Origin: Myxococcales bacterium
Lineage (GTDB): Bacteria > Myxococcota_A > Polyangia > Nannocystales > Nannocystaceae
Direction of reading: 5' to 3'
DNA: 64,000 nucleotides
Assembly: GCA_014240065.1 (NCBI GenBank)
Contig: JAAZXR010000001.1
Coordinates: 1-64,000, forward strand
Positions 33,576 through 43,155 of this stretch are shown piece after piece (the stretch's first letter is position 1; each line of letters opens with the position of its first letter). Below the pieces are notes generated by a model that was not told where the DNA came from, did no database searches, and saw nothing but the letters and a program-made list of their open reading frames with translations. The translations under genes were made by a program, and so were the position numbers.

Positions 33576-34464
33576 GCCGGGCCTCCGAGCGCATCATCAC
33601 TCGCAGTTTGTTGGTGGCCTCGCCCATGATCTGGCAGACGCGCGATTCAGTGACGCCGACCTGCATGCCGATCTGTTTCAGGGTCATGCCGCGGTCGTAG
33701 TACATCTCGATGATCCGCTGCTGCCGCTCGGGGAGGCCGTTGATGGCGTCGCGCAGGTGCTCGCGGAGCTCGCGGACGGAGGTGACCTCGTCGGGCGCCA
33801 TGCCGTTGGCGGGCAGCTCGAACGAGCGCTCGTTGCCCTCGGCGTCGGAGCTCACATCGTCGAGGCTGAAGACCCGGACGCTGCCGACCCGGTTCACCAG
33901 GTTGCGGTAGTCGGTCACGCTCATCTCCATGGCCCGAGCGAGCTCAGACTCCGTGGGCGGGCGTCCGTACAGCGCGGTGAGCTCGTGAGACTTTCGCGCG
34001 ATCTTCTTGGAGGTGAGGCGCGCGTTCCGAGCCATGATGTCGTAGCGGCGGAGCTCGTCGAGGATGGCACCTTTGACGCGGAACTCGGCGAAGGTCTCGA
34101 AGCGCTCGGCTTTGACGGGGTCGTAGCGCTCTTTGGCGTCGATGAGCCCCAGGATCCCCGCGCCGATGAGGTCGTCGAGGGAGACGTGGCTCGGGAGGTT
34201 CCGCGCCATGCGGCTCGCGATCCTGCGCACGAAGTCGAGGTAGTCCGTGGGATCGATGATTTTCTTTTGAGGCTTGCGGGCCCGGCCCTTTCCGCGGCGG
34301 GATCGCCCGCGGGCGTTCTCGCGGATATTGGCGGCGGGTCCGTGGGTGATGAGGCCCTCGAGGCGCGCTTCCGGTCCGCTGTTGGCGGCGCTCTTCTCCG
34401 AGGGTGGCTTGTCCGCGACCTTTTTGGCGTCGTTCATTTCGTTTGCTGCTGCGGTCATGTTCAT
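33565..34464 (-). CDS. fliA: Flagellar sigma factor FliA (sigma-28)
   Basis: A 299-residue sigma-28. Region 2 has SLDDLIGAGILGLIDAKERY and FETFAEFRVKGAILDELRRY; region 4 has RQQRIIEMYYDRGMTLKQIG followed by VTESRVCQIMGEA. A 70-residue basic, disordered N-terminal extension precedes the conserved region. FliA directs late-gene transcription; the fliD promoter here matches its consensus. The gene is embedded in the fliL-flgJ series, overlapping flhG by 4 nt, so it should be made under sigma-54 control. No FlgM anti-sigma factor was recognised in the window. Confidence 0.97.
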   Translation of the reverse strand: MNMTAAANEMNDAKKVADKPPSEKSAANSGPEARLEGLITHGPAANIRENARGRSRRGKGRARKPQKKIIDPTDYLDFVRRIASRMARNLPSHVSLDDLIGAGILGLIDAKERYDPVKAERFETFAEFRVKGAILDELRRYDIMARNARLTSKKIARKSHELTALYGRPPTESELARAMEMSVTDYRNLVNRVGSVRVFSLDDVSSDAEGNERSFELPANGMAPDEVTSVRELREHLRDAINGLPERQQRIIEMYYDRGMTLKQIGMQVGVTESRVCQIMGEATNKLRVMMRSEARRGQ

Positions 34465-35384
34465 GCCCCTCCTTGACGAAGAAGTTTGCGCCAGAACAAT
34501 CGAATCGCTCCCTGTCGGTCGTCGGGGTCGTTGGAGCTCAGGAGGGTCTGGGCGACGTTGTCGACGGCGCGCGAGGCGGCGCTGTCGGGGTAGATGGTGG
34601 AGAAGGGCTCACCGCGGACGACGCAGCGGGAGACGACGGGGTCTTTGGGCACGTTTCCGATGTGCTCGAGGAACACGTCGAGGAAGCGGCTGGCGAGGTT
34701 GCTGAGGCGCTGGAAGACGCGCTGGCCTTCGAGGTTGCTGTTGGTCATGTTGACGACGACCCGGATCCGGCGCACGCCGCATCGCGTGGAGAGCACCTTG
34801 ATGACCCCGTAGGCGTCTGCGACGCTGGTGGGCTCGGGGGTCACGACGACCACGATGTCGCGCGCGGCCGAGGCGAAGCCCATGGCGTTCGAGCCGACGC
34901 CGGCGCCCGTGTCCACCACGACCGCGTCAAAACGATCTTCGACGGTGTCGATGGCGTCGAAGAACGCGCGCCGTCCACGGTCGTCGAGGTTCGCGAGGTC
35001 GTGCTGTCCGGACGCGCCCGGGAGGAGCCACACGTTCTCTGGGCCCTCGATGAGCACGTCCTCCACGTCCACCTCGCCCGTGACGAGCTCCGCGGCTGTG
35101 TAGGTCGGCGCGACGCCCATGATGATGTCCATATTCGCGAGCCCGAGGTCGGCGTCCACGGCCAGGGTTCGCAGCCCCTGCTTGCCGAGCGCGATGGCGA
35201 GGTTCACCGAAATATTTGTTTTGCCGACGCCACCCTTCCCAGAGGTGATCGCGATGACGGTGGGCGCCACCGGCTGCTTGCCGGCGTTGATCGAGACGAC
35301 GCGGCCTGGGTGTTGGGTGGTTGAATCGTCGTCTGGGACGATCATCTGCGACAAATCCGTTTGTGCTGCGTTGCTTTCTTTCAT
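34461..35384 (-). CDS. flhG: MinD-like ATPase FlhG (FleN)
   Basis: A 307-residue MinD/ParA-family ATPase with deviant Walker A SGKGGVGKTNISVNLAIALG, switch DADLGLANMDIIMG and Walker B-region VVVDTGAGVG. FlhG restricts flagellar number together with FlhF and influences the sigma-54 activator in polar flagellates. It follows flhF with a 4-nt overlap and precedes fliA with a 4-nt overlap. The flhF-flhG-fliA order is typical of polar flagellar clusters. Confidence 0.95.
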   Translation of the reverse strand: MKESNAAQTDLSQMIVPDDDSTTQHPGRVVSINAGKQPVAPTVIAITSGKGGVGKTNISVNLAIALGKQGLRTLAVDADLGLANMDIIMGVAPTYTAAELVTGEVDVEDVLIEGPENVWLLPGASGQHDLANLDDRGRRAFFDAIDTVEDRFDAVVVDTGAGVGSNAMGFASAARDIVVVVTPEPTSVADAYGVIKVLSTRCGVRRIRVVVNMTNSNLEGQRVFQRLSNLASRFLDVFLEHIGNVPKDPVVSRCVVRGEPFSTIYPDSAASRAVDNVAQTLLSSNDPDDRQGAIRLFWRKLLRQGGA

Positions 35385-36562
35385 GGGGTCGCTCCTCCGA
35401 GCAGAATGTCCGTCAAGCTCTCTGGGTTGGCCGTCATGAAGTCTTCAGGGACCTGCTGTCCGGTCGTCAGGAACGAGAACGGGAGTCCGATTTGGACGCG
35501 GGCCGAGAGCATCGATCCGATGGCCACGGCCTCGTCGAGTTTTGTCGCGATGAGGTCGGCCGGCTCGACACGCCCGTAGACGTGGAGGATGCGGTCGAGC
35601 TCTTCTTGGCGCGTGGCGGCGGCGACACAAAGGTGGGTGGTGATGGATTCACCCGCGCGTCGCAGGCGAGCGCGGAGGGCCTCGAGCCCCGTGCCCGTGG
35701 AGGGGGAGACGCCCGCGGTGTCGATGAAGACGAGCTCCACGTCTCGCAGGCTCGCGAGGATGCGCGCGAGGCTGTCGTCGCGGCCGCAGGTGTACAAGTT
35801 GGCGCCGAGCACGTCGGCGTACGCCCGCAGCTGCGCGGTCGAGCCGAGGCGGAGGTCGTCGAGGCTCACGAGCGCGACCTTCCGGTTCTCGACCAGGGTG
35901 GCGTGCGCGGCCAGCTTGGCGATGGTCGTGGTCTTGCCGACGCCGGTGGGGCCGACGAAGGCGGCGACGCGGGCGCCGCGACCCACGAGGGGGGCGGGGG
36001 CGCCGAGCAGATTGCGCAGGTTGGCGCGCAGTCGCTGCTCGGCCTGGGACGGCGCGAGCTCTGCCGGGAGCTGCTTGAGCCACTGCTCACAAAGCTCCCT
36101 GGGGATCAGGCTCGCGAGCAGGCGGCGACGGAGGCGCGCGTGGGTCGCCACGCGCCCGATGGAGCCGGCGGCCGCGGCCGAGAGGGCCTCCCGAGGGTTG
36201 CGCATGATCGACGCTTGGGGCGTCTGCACGGGCTCGCGCCGCTCACGGTTTCGTTTCGCCCGCTGGAGGGCGAGGAGGGCCTTGTGGCGGTTGGCCGTGA
36301 CGACCACGTTGTCCTCTTCGTCTCGCTCTTTTTGCGCGACCGCCTGCGGTGACGGCTTGCGCAGCCCGGCGGGCTTCGTGGCGTGGGTGCTTGGCGCCGC
36401 TGCAGATTGGGCAGTGACTTCAATGAACGATCCTCCCAAAAGGCCCATGGCGCGGCCTGGAATGCGGCGCGTGCCGACGACGACGGCGTCGGGGCCGAGG
36501 TCTCGGCGGACCAGCGCGAGCGCTTCCTTGATCTCTTTGGCCTGGAAGGTATGGGATTGCAT
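35381..36562 (-). CDS. flhF: SRP-type GTPase FlhF
   Basis: A 393-residue FlhF. The N terminus (MQSHTFQAKEIKEALALVRR, DLGPDAVVVGTR) is the B-domain start, a basic linker follows, and the NG GTPase domain has the P-loop AFVGPTGVGKTTTIAKLAAH, the DTAGVS motif and the TKLDEA guanine-specificity motif. FlhF marks the pole where the flagellum is built and recruits FliF. It lies between flhA and flhG. Confidence 0.96.
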   Translation of the reverse strand: MQSHTFQAKEIKEALALVRRDLGPDAVVVGTRRIPGRAMGLLGGSFIEVTAQSAAAPSTHATKPAGLRKPSPQAVAQKERDEEDNVVVTANRHKALLALQRAKRNRERREPVQTPQASIMRNPREALSAAAAGSIGRVATHARLRRRLLASLIPRELCEQWLKQLPAELAPSQAEQRLRANLRNLLGAPAPLVGRGARVAAFVGPTGVGKTTTIAKLAAHATLVENRKVALVSLDDLRLGSTAQLRAYADVLGANLYTCGRDDSLARILASLRDVELVFIDTAGVSPSTGTGLEALRARLRRAGESITTHLCVAAATRQEELDRILHVYGRVEPADLIATKLDEAVAIGSMLSARVQIGLPFSFLTTGQQVPEDFMTANPESLTDILLGGATP

Positions 36563-36611
36563 CGAGTCTCCTTAGGGCGTGTAAAGGGGGATGAGGTAGT
36601 AGGAGGTGGGA

Positions 36612-38699
36612 TTAGGCGGCAAGCTTGACGACACCTGCGGTTTTGACGGTGGCGCGCGAGTCCACCTCTCGGAAACTAAGGACTGCAAGACCCGGTGCAT
36701 GTCGGGATGCCAACGCTGCAAAAGTCCGGCGAATGTCGGGAGAGGTGAGGACAAGTGGCTCATTTGGGACGTTGGCGAGGCTCCCGAGGGCGCGCTCAAG
36801 GCCCGCCACAATGCGTGGAATCATTGTGGGATCGACGAACGCGCTGCCTTGGCTGTCCTCCGGCCCTTGCCCGCGCAAAATGCGCTCGACCTGAGGATCG
36901 AGGACGAGCGCGTGCATGCTGCCGGTGGGATCCGCGAAGCGGGCCGTCAGCGCACGCGACAGTCGCTGTCGCACGAGCTCTGTCAGCTGCTCCGGATCTT
37001 TGACGGTCGCGCCGTGATCCGCCAAGGATTCGAAGATGGTCCGGAGATCCCGGATGCTGACGCCCTCCTCGAGGAGGTTCTTGAGCACCTTGATCACCTC
37101 GCCGAGGGGCATGATGGTCGGGATGAGCTCTTCGACGAGTTTGGGGTTGACCTCGGTGAACTCGTCCACGAGCTCTTGGGCTTCGAGGCGCCCGAGGAAC
37201 TCGGCCGCGTTCACGCGGATCAACTCGGTGAGGTGCGTGGCGGCGACCGTGGCGGGATCGACGACGGTGTAGCCGAAGATGTCGGCGCGGTCGGCGTCGC
37301 CCGAGGGGATCCAGTAGGCGGGCATCCCGAAGGCGGGATCCACCGTCTTCTCCCCCTTGAGCTTGCCCGAGACGCCCCCCGGATCGATGGCGAGCATGCG
37401 GTTCATGCGGAGGTCGCCTTGACCCACGGAGGTGCCCGACAACACCAGCCGGTAGGCGTTGGAGGGGAGCTGGAGGTTGTCACGCACGCGCACTGGCGGC
37501 ACGACAACACCGAGTTCTTGGGCGACTTGCTTGCGAATTTGGCCGATTCGCTTGAGCAGCTCGCCACCGCGGGTCTTGTCCACGAGGGGGACGAGGTCGA
37601 AGCCGACCTCGAGGGCGAGCAAATCCACCGCCATGAGCTCTGCCATGGAGGGCTCGGCGTCTTCTTTCTTGGGCGCGGTGCCCTCCGCTGCGGCGGTCGC
37701 GGCGGTCTCGCGGGCGGCGGTGGCGGCCTCGAACTCCTTGGCGCGGCTCGCGAGGTAGAAACAGCCACCGGAGAGCGCCAAGAAGGTGAAGGTGGGCATG
37801 CCCGGCAGCAGCGCGATACCGACGAGGACGACCCCCGCGAGCAGCAGCGGCTCGCGTCGAGCGAGGATTTGGAGTCGGATGGTGTTGCCTAGATCGTCGC
37901 CAGAGGCGGTGCGCGTGGCGATGAGGCCGGCGGCCGCCGACACGAGCAGGGCGGGGATCTGAGAGACGAGGCCGTCGCCGACGGTGAGGATCGTGTAGGT
38001 CTCCGTGGCTTCGGCGAGCGAGAGGTCGTTTTGGGCGACACCGATGATGATCCCCGCGATGATGTTGATGGCGGTGATGATAATTCCGGCGACCGCGTCG
38101 CCCTTCACGAACTTGTTGGCGCCGTCCATCGCGCCGTAAAAGTCCGCCTCATCGGACACCTTGGTGCGACGCTTGCGGGCCTCGGCCTCTGTGATGTGGC
38201 CGTTGGCGAGGTCGTTGTCGATGGCCATTTGCTTGCCGGGCATCGCGTCGAGGGTGAAGCGCGCGGCGACCTCGGAGATACGACCGGCACCGGCGGTGAT
38301 CACCTTGAAGTTGATGATCACGAGAATCAAAAATATGATGATGCCGACGACGTAGGACCCTCCTACGACGAATTGACCGAACGACGCGATGACGTTGCCG
38401 GCGGCGTCGGGGCCCTCGTGTCCCTTGAGCAGAATCAGGCGCGTGGAGGCGATGTTGAGCGACAGCCGGAATGTGGTCGCCACCAGGAGGATGGAGGGAA
38501 AGGTGGAGAACTCGACGGGGTCTCCAAAGTTGATCGCGAGCAAGAAGACGAGCAGCGAGATGGTCACGCTGAACGTGAGCAGCACGTCGAGGAGCACCGC
38601 CGGGACGGGCACGAGCAGCATGATGACGACGCCGACGAGGCCGAGCGCGAAGATGCGGGACCCGGCGAGACTCTCAGTGTTGCTGTTGGATTCACTCAT
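36612..38699 (-). CDS. flhA: Export gate protein FlhA
   Basis: A 695-residue FlhA. About seven or eight membrane helices occupy the first 330 residues, with the FHIPEP-family cytoplasmic loop including SEVAARFTLDAMPGKQMAID. The large C-terminal cytoplasmic domain (about 360-695) docks chaperone-substrate complexes and FliI/FliJ. The linker (about 325-350) is unusually rich in Ala/Thr/Glu. It is located between flhB and flhF. Confidence 0.97.
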   Translation of the reverse strand: MSESNSNTESLAGSRIFALGLVGVVIMLLVPVPAVLLDVLLTFSVTISLLVFLLAINFGDPVEFSTFPSILLVATTFRLSLNIASTRLILLKGHEGPDAAGNVIASFGQFVVGGSYVVGIIIFLILVIINFKVITAGAGRISEVAARFTLDAMPGKQMAIDNDLANGHITEAEARKRRTKVSDEADFYGAMDGANKFVKGDAVAGIIITAINIIAGIIIGVAQNDLSLAEATETYTILTVGDGLVSQIPALLVSAAAGLIATRTASGDDLGNTIRLQILARREPLLLAGVVLVGIALLPGMPTFTFLALSGGCFYLASRAKEFEAATAARETAATAAAEGTAPKKEDAEPSMAELMAVDLLALEVGFDLVPLVDKTRGGELLKRIGQIRKQVAQELGVVVPPVRVRDNLQLPSNAYRLVLSGTSVGQGDLRMNRMLAIDPGGVSGKLKGEKTVDPAFGMPAYWIPSGDADRADIFGYTVVDPATVAATHLTELIRVNAAEFLGRLEAQELVDEFTEVNPKLVEELIPTIMPLGEVIKVLKNLLEEGVSIRDLRTIFESLADHGATVKDPEQLTELVRQRLSRALTARFADPTGSMHALVLDPQVERILRGQGPEDSQGSAFVDPTMIPRIVAGLERALGSLANVPNEPLVLTSPDIRRTFAALASRHAPGLAVLSFREVDSRATVKTAGVVKLAA

Positions 38700-38720
38700 A
38701 GCGATGCGTTGGGAGGGGGC

Positions 38721-39803
38721 TTAGGCCGCGGCGCGGCGTTGGGTCATGCGGTACAGGTAGGCGAGGACCCTCGCCACCATGGCGTAGAGCTCGTTGGGGA
38801 CGGGTTCGCCGATACGGGCAAACTCATGGAGTGCCCGCGCGACTGGAGGGTTGGCGATGATCGGAATTTGGTGTTTCCGAGCGATTTCACGGATCCGAAG
38901 GGCGGTCTGGTCCTTGCCCTTGGACAACACGCGGGGTGCGTTGTCTTCGTCGGGGTTGTAGGCCAAGGCCACCGCGTAATGGGTCGGGTTGACCACGACC
39001 ACGTCGGCGTCGGCGGTCTCGGCGAGCATCTTGTTTCGGCCGATTTGCCGCATGCGTTGGCGCAGGCGGCCTTTGACGAGGGGGTCGCCCTCTTGTTGCT
39101 TGTGCTCTTCTTTGACCTCTTGCTTGCTCATCTTCATCTGCTTGTGGATGCGCATGCGGTTGAGGGCGTAGTCGGCGATAGCCAACGCGCTCGCCGCGAG
39201 GACCCCGACGATAAACAGCTTCAAAAACACGCCCCCGAGCAGCGCCAGTGAGGCCTCAAGCTCGAGCCCCGGTAAGGTGAGCATCATGGGCATCGCGGCG
39301 CGGATGACGAAGAACAACGCGACGGCGATGACGAGCGCCTTGAGCAGTGACAGCCCCACCTGCGCCACCGCCCAGATGCTGAAGATTTTGTTCTTGAGAT
39401 TCGTGACCGGGTTGAACTTCTCGGCCTTGAGCTCCATGGGCTTCAAGGAGAAGTTCAGCCCGGTCTGCGCGACGCCGGCGGCGAGCCCCGCGGCGCCGCA
39501 GGCGGCGACGACGAGCCCAATGGCGCGCAGATATGCGGCGCCGGAGCTCCTCGCGACTTGGGTGTACAGGTCCAACGTGCCGAAGTCTCGGACGCGACCG
39601 GCGAGCTCGAAGCTGTCGGTGAACGACCCTGCGATGCCGCGGTAGATGGGGCCGCCTCCGAGCGCCACGACCAAGAGGACGATGGCGAGGATCGCGGCGC
39701 CGCCGACGTCGGGGCTGGTCGCGATATTGCCCTCTTCCCGAAACTTCTCGCGTTGTTTCGGGGTGGGCTCTTCGGTCTTTTCCGCGCTTTGGTCTTCAGC
39801 CAT
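38721..39803 (-). CDS. flhB: Export gate protein FlhB
   Basis: A 360-residue FlhB with four membrane helices and the autocleavage motif NPTH (in VVVNPTHYAVAL). Substrate-specificity switching from hook to filament proteins depends on cleavage there and on FliK. The N terminus EKTEEPTPKQREKFREEGNI is typical. The start overlaps the fliR stop by 8 nt. Confidence 0.97.
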   Translation of the reverse strand: MAEDQSAEKTEEPTPKQREKFREEGNIATSPDVGGAAILAIVLLVVALGGGPIYRGIAGSFTDSFELAGRVRDFGTLDLYTQVARSSGAAYLRAIGLVVAACGAAGLAAGVAQTGLNFSLKPMELKAEKFNPVTNLKNKIFSIWAVAQVGLSLLKALVIAVALFFVIRAAMPMMLTLPGLELEASLALLGGVFLKLFIVGVLAASALAIADYALNRMRIHKQMKMSKQEVKEEHKQQEGDPLVKGRLRQRMRQIGRNKMLAETADADVVVVNPTHYAVALAYNPDEDNAPRVLSKGKDQTALRIREIARKHQIPIIANPPVARALHEFARIGEPVPNELYAMVARVLAYLYRMTQRRAAA

Positions 39804-40620
39804 CCGGGGCCTGGAGCGCGAATCGGGTCACTTGATCCGCGATCTCCGTCAGATGAGATGCAACTGCCGCGCCGATCGTGGGCATGGCCACCACGAGCAG
39901 CACGTGCCCCATTAAAATCGTCAGCGTGAACGAGAGCACGAAGAGCTGAATTTTCGGGGTTATTCGCGCGAGGAGGGCAATCGAGAGCTTGAGCGTGAAA
40001 AGCGCACCGATGATCGGAGTGGCGAGTTGGAGGCCCGTCCTGAACATCTGATTGCCGAGATTGATGAGCTGCTCGGGCGAAAACAGCGAGAACTTCGCGA
40101 GGCCGAGGGGCTGAATATTGACGCTCTCCCCGAGCGCGAGAATCACGCTCCGGTCGAGCCCGAGCGCGAAGAAAATCTGGATGGCGATCTGTCCAAACAG
40201 GATCGCGATGGGCGTGGTTTGGTCTTGCGACATGGGGTCGGCGACGGCGGCGAAGGACAGCCCCATCTCCACGCCGCAGACCTCGCCCGCGAACCGCACC
40301 GCCGCGAGGCCGATGTGCACGAAAAACCCCATGGCGATGCCGAGCCCGAATTCTCCGATGGCGAGGGAGCCCAGGGCGATCTCGGGATTCGGCGCGCCAA
40401 AGACGTTGATGGTGGGCCCCGTGGCCACCACGAGCGCGGCGCCGAATGACACCGCCAAAATGGCCTTGACCATCCGCGGGACCCGGGGGCTCAAGGTGTG
40501 GGGGAGGGCGAGCAGAACACCCGCGACCCGGGCCAAGGCGAGCGCGAGGGTGGCGGCCCACGGCATCAGCATCGGGAGCAGCAGGTTCAGGTCTTGCGTG
40601 AGGTCTGAGGGGCCGACCAT
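39796..40620 (-). CDS. fliR: Export gate protein FliR
   Basis: A 274-residue FliR with several membrane helices; GLDRSVILALGESVNIQPLG and MFRTGLQLATPIIGALFTLK are family segments. With FliP and FliQ it forms the export-gate core complex. Order fliP-fliQ-fliR-flhB is canonical. It overlaps flhB by 8 nt. Confidence 0.95.
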   Translation of the reverse strand: MVGPSDLTQDLNLLLPMLMPWAATLALALARVAGVLLALPHTLSPRVPRMVKAILAVSFGAALVVATGPTINVFGAPNPEIALGSLAIGEFGLGIAMGFFVHIGLAAVRFAGEVCGVEMGLSFAAVADPMSQDQTTPIAILFGQIAIQIFFALGLDRSVILALGESVNIQPLGLAKFSLFSPEQLINLGNQMFRTGLQLATPIIGALFTLKLSIALLARITPKIQLFVLSFTLTILMGHVLLVVAMPTIGAAVASHLTEIADQVTRFALQAPDG

Positions 40621-40630
40621 CGCTGCTCCG

Positions 40631-40903
40631 CTAGCGGTTGCTGACCGTTCCTATCATTTGATAGGTGTCGATGTAAAAGCCCGTCATCTTGTTCACGGCC
40701 CACGGACCCATCACCACCAGGGCGAGCATGATGGCGCCGAGTTTGGGGATGAAGGTGAGGGCCGGCTCGCTGAGCTGCGTGGCGGCTTGGACGAGGGCCA
40801 TCAGCAGCCCGACACCGCCGCCGAGCAACAGCACCGGCGCGCCGATCTCCGTGGCGACCCAGATGGCGCGGTTGAGCACCTCGAAGATGACGATATCGCT
40901 CAC
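40631..40903 (-). CDS. fliQ: Export gate protein FliQ
   Basis: A 90-residue FliQ with two membrane hairpin helices; GGGVGLLMALVQAATQLSEP matches the family core, and the C-terminal part ends NKMTGFYIDTYQMIG. It is a gate component. The start overlaps fliP by 4 nt. Confidence 0.95.
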   Translation of the reverse strand: MSDIVIFEVLNRAIWVATEIGAPVLLLGGGVGLLMALVQAATQLSEPALTFIPKLGAIMLALVVMGPWAVNKMTGFYIDTYQMIGTVSNR

Positions 40904-41700
40904 GTGGAGAAACTCCTCACGAGGGATCCGATGAGCAAGGCCCAGCCGTCAGCGAGGACGAAGAGCATCACTTTGATCGGCAAGGCGATGAGGGTCGGGG
41001 GCAGCATCATCATGCCCATCGACATCAAGACGGAGCCGACGATGAGGTCGATGACCATGAACGGGATCAACACCAAGAACCCCATCTGGAACGCGATCCG
41101 AACCTCCGAGAGGATGAAGGCGGGGACGAGGACGATGAACTCTACGTCCTCCCGCGTCTGAGGGCGCGCTCTCTTGGAGATGTCGTAAAACAGGCGTAAG
41201 TCCTTGTCAGCGACCTGTGACAGCATAAAACCGGCCATCGGCGCCTTCGCTTTTTCCACGGCATCCATCATCGAGATTTGGTTCTCGACGAGGGGCTCGA
41301 TGGCTTCGCTGTGGATGCGCTCACCCACGGGCGCCATGATGAAGAAGGTCAAGAACAGCGACATGCCGACGATGATTTGCGTGGGCGGCATGCCTTGGAC
41401 GCCGAGCGCTTGCTTCAAAAATGAGAACACGATGACGATGCGCGCGAAGCTCGTCATGGTCATGACAAGGGCCGGCAACAGCGACAGCGCCGTCATCATG
41501 ATCAGGATGCGCAACGCCGACTGCGCGCCCGATTGAGGGGGCAGCGCCGGGTCGAAGGTCGTCAAGATGGCGCCGCCCTCCTCGGCGGCGGCCGCCGCGA
41601 TGTCGGTCGCTGGCTGCGCGGCGTGCGCGAGGTCGGGGAGCCCGAGCACACCCGCTGCGAGGACCGTGGCGGTGAGGAGGACTTTGGCCGAGGGCTTCAT
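40900..41700 (-). CDS. fliP: Export gate protein FliP
   Basis: A 266-residue FliP. ATG 41700 is chosen because it opens a good signal sequence (MKPSAKVLLTATVLAAGVLG ... AHA); the frame extends upstream to 41760 but would overlap fliO. Family motifs are FARIVIVFSFLKQALGVQGM, TQIIVGMSLFLTFFIMAPVG, and FILSEVRIAFQMGFLVLIPF. FliP is the main subunit of the export gate pore. Confidence 0.96.
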   Translation of the reverse strand: MKPSAKVLLTATVLAAGVLGLPDLAHAAQPATDIAAAAAEEGGAILTTFDPALPPQSGAQSALRILIMMTALSLLPALVMTMTSFARIVIVFSFLKQALGVQGMPPTQIIVGMSLFLTFFIMAPVGERIHSEAIEPLVENQISMMDAVEKAKAPMAGFMLSQVADKDLRLFYDISKRARPQTREDVEFIVLVPAFILSEVRIAFQMGFLVLIPFMVIDLIVGSVLMSMGMMMLPPTLIALPIKVMLFVLADGWALLIGSLVRSFST

Positions 41701-41732
41701 CGAGGTGCCTGTGCTTCGTCGTGGGAGGGGCG

Positions 41733-43151
41733 TTAGGCTTGGATGTCTGTGGAGGCCCACGCGGGGTCTTTGCGGTCGGTGGCGCCCGACAGGACGCGCC
41801 GGAGGTCATCGACCTGCTGGGCCTGGGCCTGCTCGCCGCGCTCGCCGCTGTCGTTGTCGCCCATCTCGCGCGTCAGGGCGGCGTTGAGGCGGGCTTTGAA
41901 GGCGTCGATCTTGGAGTCACCCGCCGTGGCGGCGGAGCCCTCAGCGGGGCGCTCAGGGCCTTGTGCGGAGGCCCACCGATCCGACTGGGCAGCCACCGGA
42001 TCGGTGATGCCTGGGATCGACTGACCCGCGAGCAGGTGCGCTGCGGTGGCGGCCGAGGCGCCCATGGAGGTTGTGACGTCGGAGATGAGCCCCACTTGGT
42101 GCTCGGTCACGCCGAGGAGCAGCTCGCGGCCGCCCACTTTGACTTGGATGACCTGCTGCTTGGGGCCGAGCGCGATTTTGGACATGACCTCCATGCGCCC
42201 GGTGGCGGCGGCGACGGTGTGACGCTTTTTGTTCCAGAGCATCAGCAGCGCGAGCCCGAGGATGGTGGGGACCATCATCACGAGTCCGAAGCGGTTGAGC
42301 TGAGAGGGCTCGCTCCCCGACGCGAACGGAGAGGCGCTCGCGGCGGCGGCTTGTGGCGCGGTGTTCTCCGCGAATAACGGGGTGCCCGACGAGGCTTGCT
42401 CGGGCGCAGTGGCGGGGTCGTCGTCGGTGGCCTGGGCCTCGTCCGCGTCGGCTCCCGGGGCGTCGTTCGCTGCGAGCGGGGCGGCGGTCGCGTCGAGGAT
42501 GGCGCCGGTCGGGATCTGGCCCGGGTCCACCGGGACTTCGCCGCCGAGTTTACGCTGAAGCGCGGCGATGGTGGCGGCAGCCGCGGGGGTCGCGGTTTCG
42601 TCCATCGGGGAGTTTTGGACGACCGGGGCGTCTGCGTCTGCGTCGGGCGCCGCGGTCGTCGGCGCTGCGGCGTCGACCGTGGGCAGGTCGGCGAGGGAGG
42701 TGGCCTCGGGCTCGAGCTTGGGCATCACCTTGTTCTCCTCGATCACGATGTCCATACCGCCGAGGACGCGGATGATCTTGACGTTGTCTTCGATGGGGCT
42801 CGGTCGATAGCGTCGCTGCTCGAGTCGCACCACGGCGCGCGTGCCGTACTGCTGGGTTTGCAGGCGCCCGAGCCGCCAGGCGTTCATGCGGTGGAAGGAG
42901 GTGTCCACGGTCTCGCCGGGGAACGACAGCATGTACCCGCGTCGCGAGGTCACCACGTCGGGCTTGCTCAGCGCACCGCTGGCGTCGCGGATGTGGACGA
43001 CGACCTCGTTTTCGAATTCTTCAAACGTCACCTCAAGCTCCGAATTCGCCGGAGTAGCGGCGTTGCCGTCGGAGGTTTCTGCCTGGGCGAGGGAGGGAAG
43101 TCCCGCGCCAACCGCGAAGAATACGATGGACGAAAAGACGATTGATTTCAT
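41733..43151 (-). CDS. fliO: FliO-type export protein with N-terminal AMIN-like domain
   Basis: A 472-residue protein from ATG 43151 (MKSIVFSSIVFFAVGAGLPS, signal peptide); ATG 43166 is possible. The C-terminal part holds a membrane helix (MVPTILGLALLMLW) and a FliO domain (MEVMSKIALGPKQQVIQVKV, then LLLGVTEHQVGLI). The N-terminal periplasmic part (about 35-150) is AMIN-like (VVHIRDASG, YMLSFPGETVDTS, AVVRLEQRRYRPSP), a peptidoglycan- or envelope-binding fold. About 130 Ala/Asp/Pro-rich linker residues connect them. Classical FliO is about 120 residues. FliO assists FliP assembly; here it may also touch the cell wall. Confidence 0.85.
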   Translation of the reverse strand: MKSIVFSSIVFFAVGAGLPSLAQAETSDGNAATPANSELEVTFEEFENEVVVHIRDASGALSKPDVVTSRRGYMLSFPGETVDTSFHRMNAWRLGRLQTQQYGTRAVVRLEQRRYRPSPIEDNVKIIRVLGGMDIVIEENKVMPKLEPEATSLADLPTVDAAAPTTAAPDADADAPVVQNSPMDETATPAAAATIAALQRKLGGEVPVDPGQIPTGAILDATAAPLAANDAPGADADEAQATDDDPATAPEQASSGTPLFAENTAPQAAAASASPFASGSEPSQLNRFGLVMMVPTILGLALLMLWNKKRHTVAAATGRMEVMSKIALGPKQQVIQVKVGGRELLLGVTEHQVGLISDVTTSMGASAATAAHLLAGQSIPGITDPVAAQSDRWASAQGPERPAEGSAATAGDSKIDAFKARLNAALTREMGDNDSGERGEQAQAQQVDDLRRVLSGATDRKDPAWASTDIQA

Positions 43152-43155
43152 TGCT

